A stretch of 5,730 nucleotides of DNA from an uncultured Treponema sp. (GTDB lineage Bacteria > Spirochaetota > Spirochaetia > Treponematales > Treponemataceae): positions 1 to 5,730 of the forward strand of contig NZ_CALHGC010000373.1 in the NCBI RefSeq assembly GCF_938029485.1, read 5' to 3'. The first letter of the stretch is position 1; each line of letters starts with the position of its first letter. The notes under the pieces were generated by a model, which saw only the letters and a list, made by a program, of their open reading frames with translations, was not told the origin of the DNA and made no database searches. The position numbers and the translations under genes were made by a program. This document shows positions 1 through 5,730 of this stretch, piece after piece.

Positions 1-1800
1 CATCTCGTCGTCTAAGAATGTACAAGGAAGTACATTCTTAGACAACTTCCATCCTGCAGATTCGTTTTTTGCGGTGATGAGTTTTTTGTAAAGACCACCT
101 TGTGCCATGAGTTCCTCATGGGCGCCGCTTTGTTCGATGACGCCGCCGTTGAGTACCAAAATCCTGTCGGCATTGCGGATGGTTTTCAGGCGGTGCGCAA
201 TCATAATGATGGTTTTGTTTTCCGTCAGAGCTTCGATAGCAAGGCGCAGTTTATCTTCGTTTTCGGGGTCGATATTTGCCGTTGCTTCATCAAAAATGAT
301 GATGGGGGCATCTTTTAAAATAGCTCTGGCAATGGAAAGCCTTTGCTTTTCCCCGCCCGATAAGGAAGCGCCGCCTTCACCGATAAGCGTGTCATAACCG
401 TTCGGCAATGATTCGATAAAGTCATGGCACATTGCTTTTTTTGCCGCCTCAATAACCTGTTCGCGGCTTGCTTCCGGCTTTCCGAATTTAATATTGTTTT
501 CGATAGTGTCTTCAAAAAGATAGACATTTTGAAATACCATACTGATTTTGCTCATCAAGGTTTCCAAACTTATATCTTTGATATCAACTCCGCCGATAGT
601 GATACTGCCGCTTTGCACATCCCAAAAGCGTGCAATCAAATTACAGAGCGTCGTTTTGCCCGAACCTGACGGGCCGACAATAGCGGTAATTTCACGCTCA
701 TGCATCTTGCAGGAAACATTGGTAAGAATATTTTTTTCATCATAGCTGAACGATACGTTTTTAAATTCGATTTCCGTTTTTGCATTGCCGGAAGTATGAG
801 TTGCTGTCTGAATTGTTTCTCCCGTATGTATTTCAGGCATTGTTTCAAGATAGTTTAAGCTGTCGATAGCGTTTTCCGTAATCCTCAAAATAGCCATTAA
901 ACTGCCTGCGCCTTTTAAGCCTTCAAAAATGATAAAACTTGCAATCATCGACATAATCGCATCAGGCAAAAGCATAGTGCCTTTTAAATAGAGCATAAGG
1001 GAAGAATACACCATAAAACTTATCGCCGCTCCGATAACGATACGCTGCGCAGCAATGTACGGTGTCATTGTTTTTTCAAGTCCCATCGTAATGCGGCAGT
1101 TGTCGTCAAAAGCCTTATGCAATTCTTTATTATTTTCTCCTGAAAGATTATAGGATTTTATAACGGACATTCCCTGTACCGTGGTCAGCACCTGTTTGGT
1201 TAAATCTTGCTGCGCTTCGTGGATTTGATGAGCATTATTACGCGAGCGTTTTTCCATACAAGCGGTAACGATAAAAAATCCCGCCATACCGGCTGCTGCG
1301 ATTAAGCCTATTCTTACGTTAAAAAAGAAAAGACTCAATATAAAAATAGTCGTATTCAATAAACCGCCGAGCATTAAAACCAAAAGCAAAGGCACCTGTG
1401 CTTCGATAAGGCTCAAAGTGGTCATACTCAGTGTGGTAAGTTTTCCTAAACTAAAGTCGCTAAAAAAGCCCATCGGAACTTTTTTCAGTTTTTCGCCGAC
1501 TTCAATCCTTTTGTCTGCTGCCATAAAATAACCGGCATGGGTTTGCTGCAGCTGAGAAAGATATTTGGTAATCATCTTTCCTGCAAGACTTACCAGTAAG
1601 ATACCGAGCGTTACCGCAATATCTTTTGTTTCGATTGTTTTTCCGTTTGTAGTATCGAAGATTTTCACCAATACATAATAAATTGCCGCAAACTGCAATG
1701 CGTTAAAAACCGCATTCATAAAACCTGCAATAATTGATTTTCGTATATTTGCCCGCTCTTTTTCTGCAAAGCGGATAATCTTTTTAAAAACACTTATCAT
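1..1800 (-). CDS. ABC transporter, fused permease/ATPase half-transporter (YbtQ/IrtB-like), 3' end cut by window edge
   Basis: The frame is open from ATG at 1800 to the left edge: 600 codons without a stop, so the gene continues outside the window. It is a half-transporter. Residues about 20-300 hold six predicted membrane helices (near 22-46, 60-82, 133-158, 163-182, 247-272 and 279-300). The ATPase domain follows, with A-loop Tyr353, Walker A GPSGSGKTT at 376-384, Q-loop Gln424, signature LSGGEKQR at 480-487, Walker B ending in Asp504-Glu505, and switch His536. All catalytic motifs are intact. The start overlaps the preceding gene's stop by one base (TAATG), with AAGGGAG seven bases upstream. 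It probably pairs with that neighbour as a heterodimer in the inner membrane. The closest groups I recognise are the IrtB/YbtQ siderophore importers and general COG1132 exporters; substrate and direction are undetermined. The family usually ends near the motif seen here as GWKL (Trp584), but this frame continues at least 14 codons further through an inverted repeat. Confidence 0.93.
   Translation of the reverse strand, partial: MISVFKKIIRFAEKERANIRKSIIAGFMNAVFNALQFAAIYYVLVKIFDTTNGKTIETKDIAVTLGILLVSLAGKMITKYLSQLQQTHAGYFMAADKRIEVGEKLKKVPMGFFSDFSLGKLTTLSMTTLSLIEAQVPLLLVLMLGGLLNTTIFILSLFFFNVRIGLIAAAGMAGFFIVTACMEKRSRNNAHQIHEAQQDLTKQVLTTVQGMSVIKSYNLSGENNKELHKAFDDNCRITMGLEKTMTPYIAAQRIVIGAAISFMVYSSLMLYLKGTMLLPDAIMSMIASFIIFEGLKGAGSLMAILRITENAIDSLNYLETMPEIHTGETIQTATHTSGNAKTEIEFKNVSFSYDEKNILTNVSCKMHEREITAIVGPSGSGKTTLCNLIARFWDVQSGSITIGGVDIKDISLETLMSKISMVFQNVYLFEDTIENNIKFGKPEASREQVIEAAKKAMCHDFIESLPNGYDTLIGEGGASLSGGEKQRLSIARAILKDAPIIIFDEATANIDPENEDKLRLAIEALTENKTIIMIAHRLKTIRNADRILVLNGGVIEQSGAHEELMAQGGLYKKLITAKNESAGWKLSKNVLPCTFLDDEM
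7..46. repeat. Long inverted repeat / hairpin at the 3' end of the second half-transporter gene
   Basis: Arms 10-23 and 30-43 are 14-bp perfect reverse complements (GTCTAAGAATGTAC with its partner) around the six-base loop AAGGAA. The pairing extends to 7-23/30-46 with one mismatch, which becomes a G-U pair in the minus-strand transcript and gives a 17-bp RNA stem. The sequence begins exactly where the family's usual C-terminus (GWKL) ends, and the ATPase frame stays open through both arms. No T-run follows on either strand, so it is not a standard intrinsic terminator. It could be a 3' mRNA-stabilising hairpin, a dispersed palindromic repeat, or the end of an inserted element; the window edge prevents a choice. 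Confidence 0.8.
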
Positions 1801-3512
1801 TATTCTTCTCCCTTGATAGCTGCTTCCCACATGCCGCGGTACAGCGCCGATTTTTCCAAAAGCTCGGTGTGTGTGCCGGTACTTTCCACACTGCCGTTTT
1901 CGATTACAACGATGGTATCTGCATTGACAACGGTTCGTAATCGATGAGCAACCACAATAAGGGTTTTACCTTGTACCAAACTGCCGATAGCTTTTTGCAT
2001 GAGGCTTTCGTTTTCGGTATCCATATATGCCGTCGCTTCGTCAAGGATAACAATCGGGGCATTTTTGAGCATAGCGCGGGCGATGGAGATTCGCTGTTTT
2101 TCTCCGCCTGAAAGACGGCTTCCGCCTTGTCCGCTTACCGTGTCGTAACCGTGTGCAAGTTTTCGTATAAACTCATCACAGCCCGATTTTTTTGCAATGC
2201 TTTCAACTTCTTCATCGCTCGCATCGGGTCTTCCTATTCTGATATTTTCGCGTATGGACATATCGAATAAATAGTTATCCTGCGACACATAGGAAATAAT
2301 TTCCGAAAGCTGCTCAAGCGGAATATCTTTTATATCCGTCCCGCCGATACTGAGCTGTCCTGCCGTTGTATCCCAAAAGCCTGCAATCAATCTGATGATG
2401 GTAGACTTTCCCGAGCCCGACGGCCCGACAATAGCGGTAATGTGTTTTTCTTTTAATAAAAGATTCAAGCCGCTCAATATTTTTTTATCGTCCGTGTATG
2501 AAAAATCAACATTTTTAAATTCGATAGTATAATCGGAAATCGCTGCCCGTTTTTCCGTATGAGCCAATTCTTTTGATTCCAATATTCCGTTTATTTCTCC
2601 GGTGATGGTGTTTATCCGTGCAAGGTCGTCCAAAGCATTCGTTGCCGCAATGATGTTTTCGATGGTGCCGAATGACAGAATAATGATGGTAATAAGGTGC
2701 ACGGATGTAATGGAATTATGTAAATAAAAGAATATGCCGAAAGGCAAAATCGTTAAGAGCATCATCGGACAGATAGTCCGGTATGCCGAAACACCGACCA
2801 TACATTGCTTCATCCATCTATAATAAAAGTCCGCATTATTGTAAACCGCATCGCTGTATTTTTTATATGATTTTTCATTTTGATTAAAAGTTTTAATAAC
2901 TTCGATACCGTTGATGTATTCAACTACGGCGCTATTCATTCCTTGATTTATTTTTACCGATTCGGCGTAGTTTGTTCCGTAGGATTTCATTGTCGTCTTC
3001 ATAAACATCATACCGATAACAAGCGGCACAAGAGAAAGAGCCCCGAGTCTCCAATCCAAGAGGAACATATATACTAACAGAATGAGCGGGCCTACAATGT
3101 TTGCCGTCATTTCCGGAACGAGGTGTGCCAATGTTGTTTCCATTGAATCGACTTGTTCGACGAGAATGTTTTTAAGTTTACCCGATGATATATTGAGAAT
3201 ATCACCTAAGGGCATTTTAAACATCTTATCTGCAATGTCTTTGCGTATATCCTTCAATGCCGAAAATGTTGCTCTGTGCGATATTGATGTGGAAACCGAC
3301 GCAAAGATTTCTTTTAATATAAAACAGAGCAAAATACTGCCTGCTGCCTTTGTGTAAAAGTGCAGGTCTTTACTGCCTCCGATAAGAGCGGCGACTGCTC
3401 CCGCTAAAATGATGTATGTAATAAGTCCCATAGCAACCTCAAGCAAGGCGCAAAATATGGAAGCTGCATACATCCCCTTGTGCTTACCGATGTGTTTTTT
3501 TATCAGGTTCAT
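1800..3512 (-). CDS. ABC transporter, fused permease/ATPase half-transporter (YbtP/IrtA-like)
   Basis: This is a 570-residue half-transporter. Its membrane domain has six predicted helices (near 14-44, 56-78, 136-153, 156-174, 236-262 and 268-292) and contains the stretch HLVPEMTANI at 130-139, which I associate with the YbtP/IrtA-type group. The ATPase domain begins near 330, with A-loop Tyr339, Walker A GPSGSGKST at 363-371, Q-loop Gln411, signature LSGGEKQR at 467-474, Walker B ILDEA at 489-493 with catalytic Glu492, and switch His523. A longer reading from GTG at 3530 is possible, but the ATG at 3512 is preferred: GGAGGAG lies exactly seven bases upstream of it, and the ATG overlaps the TetR stop as ATGA. 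Translation is therefore probably coupled to the regulator. The stop overlaps the next gene's start, which supports a heterodimer made in equal amounts. Import of a siderophore-like compound is a family-level possibility; lipid, drug or peptide efflux is the alternative. Confidence 0.93.
   Translation of the reverse strand: MNLIKKHIGKHKGMYAASIFCALLEVAMGLITYIILAGAVAALIGGSKDLHFYTKAAGSILLCFILKEIFASVSTSISHRATFSALKDIRKDIADKMFKMPLGDILNISSGKLKNILVEQVDSMETTLAHLVPEMTANIVGPLILLVYMFLLDWRLGALSLVPLVIGMMFMKTTMKSYGTNYAESVKINQGMNSAVVEYINGIEVIKTFNQNEKSYKKYSDAVYNNADFYYRWMKQCMVGVSAYRTICPMMLLTILPFGIFFYLHNSITSVHLITIIILSFGTIENIIAATNALDDLARINTITGEINGILESKELAHTEKRAAISDYTIEFKNVDFSYTDDKKILSGLNLLLKEKHITAIVGPSGSGKSTIIRLIAGFWDTTAGQLSIGGTDIKDIPLEQLSEIISYVSQDNYLFDMSIRENIRIGRPDASDEEVESIAKKSGCDEFIRKLAHGYDTVSGQGGSRLSGGEKQRISIARAMLKNAPIVILDEATAYMDTENESLMQKAIGSLVQGKTLIVVAHRLRTVVNADTIVVIENGSVESTGTHTELLEKSALYRGMWEAAIKGEE
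1808..1814 (-). promoter_or_regulatory. Ribosome binding site of the second half-transporter
   Basis: AAGGGAG on the minus strand is seven bases before the ATG at 1800 and lies in the final codons of the upstream half-transporter. It supports the TAATG-coupled start. Confidence 0.8.
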
Positions 3513-4102
3513 TGTGATTCTCCTCCGCACAAATAATGACGAATGATGTTTCTAAAAAAATCTTTGTTTTTTCTAAAGACTGTACCAACCGATAGTACTT
3601 CGCATGATACGATGACGGCATTGAGAAAAGCGATGCCGGTTTCACTTGTTAAGGGAATGAGTTTATCAAGGTCGTGTTCATGTAAAAATGAGCGTAAGTC
3701 CTGTGCTGATTCTTTTATCAGTTCATCGCGTAATTTTTTAAGCGTTTCATTTTTTTCCGCTTCCATTAAAAACATGGCATATAAGGATTTATACTCGTTA
3801 GGGTCAAGCATTTTCATAAGGGTAATTTCGATTGCGATATCTTCGGGTGAAGCGGAAGGATGGCTGCGCATAAAATCTTCGGAAAGATCGGAGCGGTATT
3901 CATTACCGTCAAGCATAAGGTCATAGAGCATTTCCGATGTGCTTTTATAGTGACGGTAAACGCCGCCCTTACTCATACCGGTTGCGGCGATAACATCTTC
4001 CATACCGGTATCGGCAAATCCTTTTTTTAAAAACACCTTTTTTGCCGCCTCCCTGATTTCCTTTTTACGGACATTTGCAGGAAGTCTTTTTATTGCACAC
4101 AT
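3509..4102 (-). CDS. TetR/AcrR-family transcriptional regulator, probable local repressor
   Basis: The protein has 197 residues from the ATG at 4102, the usual TetR-family size. The N-terminal DNA-binding domain is clear: a basic first helix (VRKKEIREAAKKVFLKKGF), then a helix-turn-helix at about 34-53 whose recognition segment is SKGGVYRHY at 44-52, a strong family match. The remaining residues, about 60-197, form the all-helical ligand and dimer domain, which is too divergent for me to name an inducer. A TTG at 4114 would add four residues (MEKS). I prefer the ATG, although neither start has a strong ribosome binding site; GGAAAAG ends three bases before the ATG. The gene follows a putative promoter and palindromic operator and is translationally coupled to the half-transporter pair, so negative autoregulation plus control of the transporters is the simplest reading. 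The inducer is likely the transported compound or a related signal, by inference only. Confidence 0.92.
   Translation of the reverse strand: MCAIKRLPANVRKKEIREAAKKVFLKKGFADTGMEDVIAATGMSKGGVYRHYKSTSEMLYDLMLDGNEYRSDLSEDFMRSHPSASPEDIAIEITLMKMLDPNEYKSLYAMFLMEAEKNETLKKLRDELIKESAQDLRSFLHEHDLDKLIPLTSETGIAFLNAVIVSCEVLSVGTVFRKNKDFFRNIIRHYLCGGESQ
3520..3526 (-). promoter_or_regulatory. Strong ribosome binding site of the first half-transporter; decides its start
   Basis: GGAGGAG on the minus strand is seven bases from the ATG at 3512. It lies inside the last codons of tetR and inside the longer reading that begins with GTG at 3530, so that GTG is very unlikely to be the true start. With the ATGA overlap it should allow both coupled re-initiation and independent initiation. 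Confidence 0.85.
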
Positions 4103-4133
4103 AGACTTTTCCAACGGCCTTCAATTAAAACAA

Positions 4134-4155
4134 TTAGCGACGCATCCGTCGCTAA
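4134..4155. promoter_or_regulatory. Palindromic operator, probable TetR binding site
   Basis: The 9-bp arms TTAGCGACG (4134-4142) and CGTCGCTAA (4147-4155) are exact reverse complements separated by four bases (CATC). The site sits immediately downstream of the putative -10 element, over the predicted transcription start, and 31 bases before the TetR ATG. Size, symmetry and position are typical of operators bound by dimers of TetR-family repressors. Binding there would block RNA polymerase. A role as an mRNA 5' hairpin is possible but less likely, because it lies at or before the start of the transcript. Confidence 0.7.
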
Positions 4156-4159
4156 AATA

Positions 4160-4188
4160 AAGATAGTATAATTTAACATCAGTGTCAA
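4160..4188 (-). promoter_or_regulatory. Putative sigma-70-type promoter for tetR and the half-transporter genes
   Basis: On the minus strand a perfect -35 hexamer TTGACA (4188-4183) is followed after 17 bases by TATCTT (4165-4160), which matches four of six positions of the -10 consensus. Transcription would start around 4150-4155, leaving a leader of about 50 bases before the TetR ATG. A better-looking TATACT at 4170-4165 is only 12 bases from the -35 and is poorly placed. The region lies between the EcfA stop and the TetR start, so the regulator and the two transporters can be transcribed apart from the ECF gene. Read-through from upstream is also possible, since no clear terminator separates them. 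Confidence 0.6.
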
Positions 4189-4233
4189 CCGAGTTTAACA
4201 GAGGAAATTAAAAATTACGAATTAAACTTTAAA

Positions 4234-5691
4234 TCAACACCCCCGGCGAAAAACTGAGCCGGTGAGAAATTCCCGAATTTCTCTTTCATTTCCGTTTACC
4301 GGAATTTTCTTGTATGCGTTTTCACCGAGCAGGAGGGCGGTGTTGCAGACTTTGAATAAGAGTTCCAAGTCGTGGGTGATGATGAGCACGGGGACTTCTT
4401 GAGCGCAGTGTAAGATGAGCTTTGCGATTTCGTCCATACGCTTGTAGTCGAGGCCGCTGGTCGGCTCGTCTAAGATGATGATGCGCCTGTCGCTCAAAAA
4501 AGCCGTTGCAAGGGCGAGCCGCTGCTTTTGTCCGCCTGAAAGTTCCTGCGGATGGTCAAGCCTTTTTTCCCAAAGGTCAATTGTGTGCAGGTACTCAGCC
4601 GCTTGTTGCAAATAGGATTCATCCTTCCGTTTTGAAGAAGGAATAAGCTCGTTTTCTACCGTGTCAAAAAAAATCTGATAGTCAACATCCTGCATCATAT
4701 AATACGCTGTCTTTAAGCGCTGCAGCCGCCACTTCCCGTAACCGATCTGTCCCGTGCAAGACAAAAGCCCGCCTAAGGCTTTGCCGAGCGTGGTCTTTCC
4801 TATACCATTTTTTCCGATAACGGCGGTAATCTCTCCTGCGTGTACATCAAACGAAAGGTTTTTGATAAGTTCCCGCCTGCCGATAGAAACGCTCAAGTCC
4901 TCGATATGCGTAACCGCTTGTTTCGGTACCGAAGGGTTTTCGCAGACAAGACTGTCATACCGTATTGCCCTCAGTCCGTACCGCCTGCAATCCTCTGTTG
5001 TCAGTTCACCTTTCAAAAAGATTTTTTCGATAGTGCCGTCCTTCATGTAGATGAGCTTATCGTACAATTCATTTAAGAAAAACAAGCGGTGCTCGGCAAT
5101 GATAATCGTTTTTCCCATCGCCTTTAAATCCCGTATCATCGCTTGAAATTGCACAATACCTTCATAGTCGAGATTGGAAGAAGGCTCATCGAAAAACAGC
5201 AGCTTTGTGTCATAGATGAGTGTGGAAGCGATGGCGACCTTTTGTTTTTGCCCACCAGAAAGCTCTGAAAGTTTCGCGCCTTTAAGCGATTCTATCTGCA
5301 TCGTTTGAAAAGCAGCATCGGTTTTTTCGCACAAGGTTTGAAAATCCATACCGAGGTTTTCTCCGGCAAAGGCAACCTCTTCCTCTGCAATGGTAGCAAA
5401 AAACTGATCGCTCGGATTTTGAAACACATTGCCGATGTACTTTGCCAATTCGCCCTTTTTATAATCCAAGATGTTCTTCCCTAAAATGCGCACCTCACCG
5501 TCGAGTATTCCGCCGTAATGATAGGGAATTAAGCCGTTTAATATCCGCGTTAAGGTAGTCTTCCCACAGCCGGAAAGTCCTGTAAGCACAACAAGCTCGC
5601 CTTCTTCAATATTTAAATCAATGGCGTGGAGCGTGGGACTTTCATCATTTTCATACGTAAAATTTTTTATCCGCGCTTCTATTATATTCAT
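4234..5691 (-). CDS. ECF-type transporter ATPase, fused EcfA-EcfA' (two ABC domains in one chain)
   Basis: This 485-residue protein consists of two ATPase domains with no membrane segments. It would hydrolyse ATP at the cytoplasmic face to drive an EcfT/S-component vitamin or metal-type importer. Domain 1 has Walker A GLSGCGKTT at 38-46, Q-loop Gln91, signature LSGGQKQK at 144-151, Walker B LLFFDEP at 164-170 and switch His201. Domain 2 has Walker A GKNGIGKTT at 293-301, Q-loop Gln334, signature LSGGQKQR at 384-391, Walker B IIILDEP at 404-410 and switch His440. Both sites look active. The FQNPSDQ (90-96) and MMQDVDYQIF (332-341) segments are typical of CbiO/EcfA proteins. Double-domain fusions of this kind replace the usual separate EcfA and EcfA' subunits. 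The ATG at 5691 is preceded by AGGA at a seven-base spacing. EcfT and the S component are not in the window and are expected upstream. Substrate unknown. Confidence 0.93.
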   Translation of the reverse strand: MNIIEARIKNFTYENDESPTLHAIDLNIEEGELVVLTGLSGCGKTTLTRILNGLIPYHYGGILDGEVRILGKNILDYKKGELAKYIGNVFQNPSDQFFATIAEEEVAFAGENLGMDFQTLCEKTDAAFQTMQIESLKGAKLSELSGGQKQKVAIASTLIYDTKLLFFDEPSSNLDYEGIVQFQAMIRDLKAMGKTIIIAEHRLFFLNELYDKLIYMKDGTIEKIFLKGELTTEDCRRYGLRAIRYDSLVCENPSVPKQAVTHIEDLSVSIGRRELIKNLSFDVHAGEITAVIGKNGIGKTTLGKALGGLLSCTGQIGYGKWRLQRLKTAYYMMQDVDYQIFFDTVENELIPSSKRKDESYLQQAAEYLHTIDLWEKRLDHPQELSGGQKQRLALATAFLSDRRIIILDEPTSGLDYKRMDEIAKLILHCAQEVPVLIITHDLELLFKVCNTALLLGENAYKKIPVNGNEREIREFLTGSVFRRGC

Positions 5692-5698
5692 ACTGATA

Positions 5699-5702
5699 TC
5701 CT
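5699..5702 (-). promoter_or_regulatory. Ribosome binding site of the fused EcfA gene
   Basis: AGGA on the minus strand is seven bases before the ATG at 5691. It supports this start, although the same frame stays open to the right edge (13 more codons), so a longer protein is not excluded by stops alone. Confidence 0.7.
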
Positions 5703-5704
5703 GA

Positions 5705-5730
5705 TTAGCTCCACTGCCCTCTATAGCAGA
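5705..5730 (-). other. Possible 3' end of an upstream gene of the same operon
   Basis: Upstream of the EcfA ATG, one minus-strand frame ends with TAA at 5707-5705 and another with TAG at 5723-5721. Either could be the stop of the preceding gene, which in ECF loci is often EcfT or the S component. Only eight or two codons are visible respectively, so the product cannot be identified. The lack of a promoter between here and 5691 fits an operon that continues upstream. Confidence 0.25.

Noticed and set aside
7..46. Integron attC site, considered because of the hairpin at the gene end and because treponemes can carry integrons
   Set aside because: attC sites are bulged, imperfect hairpins with RYYYAAC and GTTRRRY boxes. 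This one is short and almost perfectly paired, and the required boxes are absent.
7..46. Rho-independent terminator
   Set aside because: The stem is AT-rich in its middle and no T-run follows on either strand. The coding frame also runs straight through it.
100..848. Several short open frames on both strands that might suggest a broken gene
   Set aside because: The minus-strand frame from 1800 to 1 was read codon by codon and has no stop and no frameshift. The short frames are shadows of that intact but edge-cut gene.
3543..3926. Plus-strand open frame of 127 codons
   Set aside because: It lies wholly inside tetR on the opposite strand, its translation resembles no family I know, and tetR is clearly supported.
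4103..4114. TTG at 4114 as the TetR start
   Set aside because: It gains only four residues and has no better ribosome binding site than the ATG at 4102. It cannot be fully excluded.
4165..4170. TATACT as the -10 element
   Set aside because: It is only 12 bases from the TTGACA and has no -35-like hexamer at a normal distance. TATCTT at 4165-4160 has the standard 17-base spacing.
4754..5076. Two overlapping plus-strand open frames of 98 and 78 codons
   Set aside because: Both lie antisense to the EcfA fusion, which has full motif support; they look like shadows of its codon use.

Overview
The window carries four genes, all on the minus strand, so transcription runs from the right edge to the left. 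Together they form a transport locus: a fused double-ATPase of an energy-coupling factor (ECF) type importer, a TetR-family repressor, and two half-size ABC transporters that each have a membrane domain and an ATPase domain. The two half-transporters most resemble the YbtP/YbtQ and IrtA/IrtB group. That group has an exporter-like fold, yet its best-known members import siderophores. No rRNA, tRNA, CRISPR array, transposase or integrase is visible.

Layout in order of transcription: (1) the EcfA-A' fusion (5691-4234), with a good ribosome binding site but no promoter in the 39 bases upstream, so its operon probably starts outside the window; (2) a 131-bp intergenic region (4233-4103) holding a putative sigma-70-type promoter and, just downstream of it, a perfect 9+9 bp palindrome that is a strong operator candidate; (3) the TetR regulator (4102-3509); (4) the first half-transporter (3512-1800), coupled to TetR by an ATGA overlap; (5) the second half-transporter (from 1800 to beyond the left edge), coupled to the first by a TAATG overlap. 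The second half-transporter has no stop codon inside the window. Its frame runs past the usual family C-terminus into a near-perfect inverted repeat at the left edge.

Proposed working: TetR represses its own promoter and with it the two half-transporters, which probably form a heterodimer. Both nucleotide-binding domains have canonical Walker A, signature and Walker B motifs. The ECF ATPase would power a separate membrane module (EcfT plus a substrate-binding S component), expected just upstream but not visible. From general knowledge, similar clusters occur in host-associated Firmicutes and treponemes, often with an S component of the MptD/TIGR02185 'Trep_Strep' type. The transported substrate cannot be read from the sequence. 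A siderophore, haem or metal complex is one possibility, and efflux is another.

Organism: gene content, moderate-to-low GC by eye and AT-rich spacers suggest a host-associated anaerobe. An oral or gut Treponema is my leading guess and a Firmicute the alternative. This is inference and not secure.
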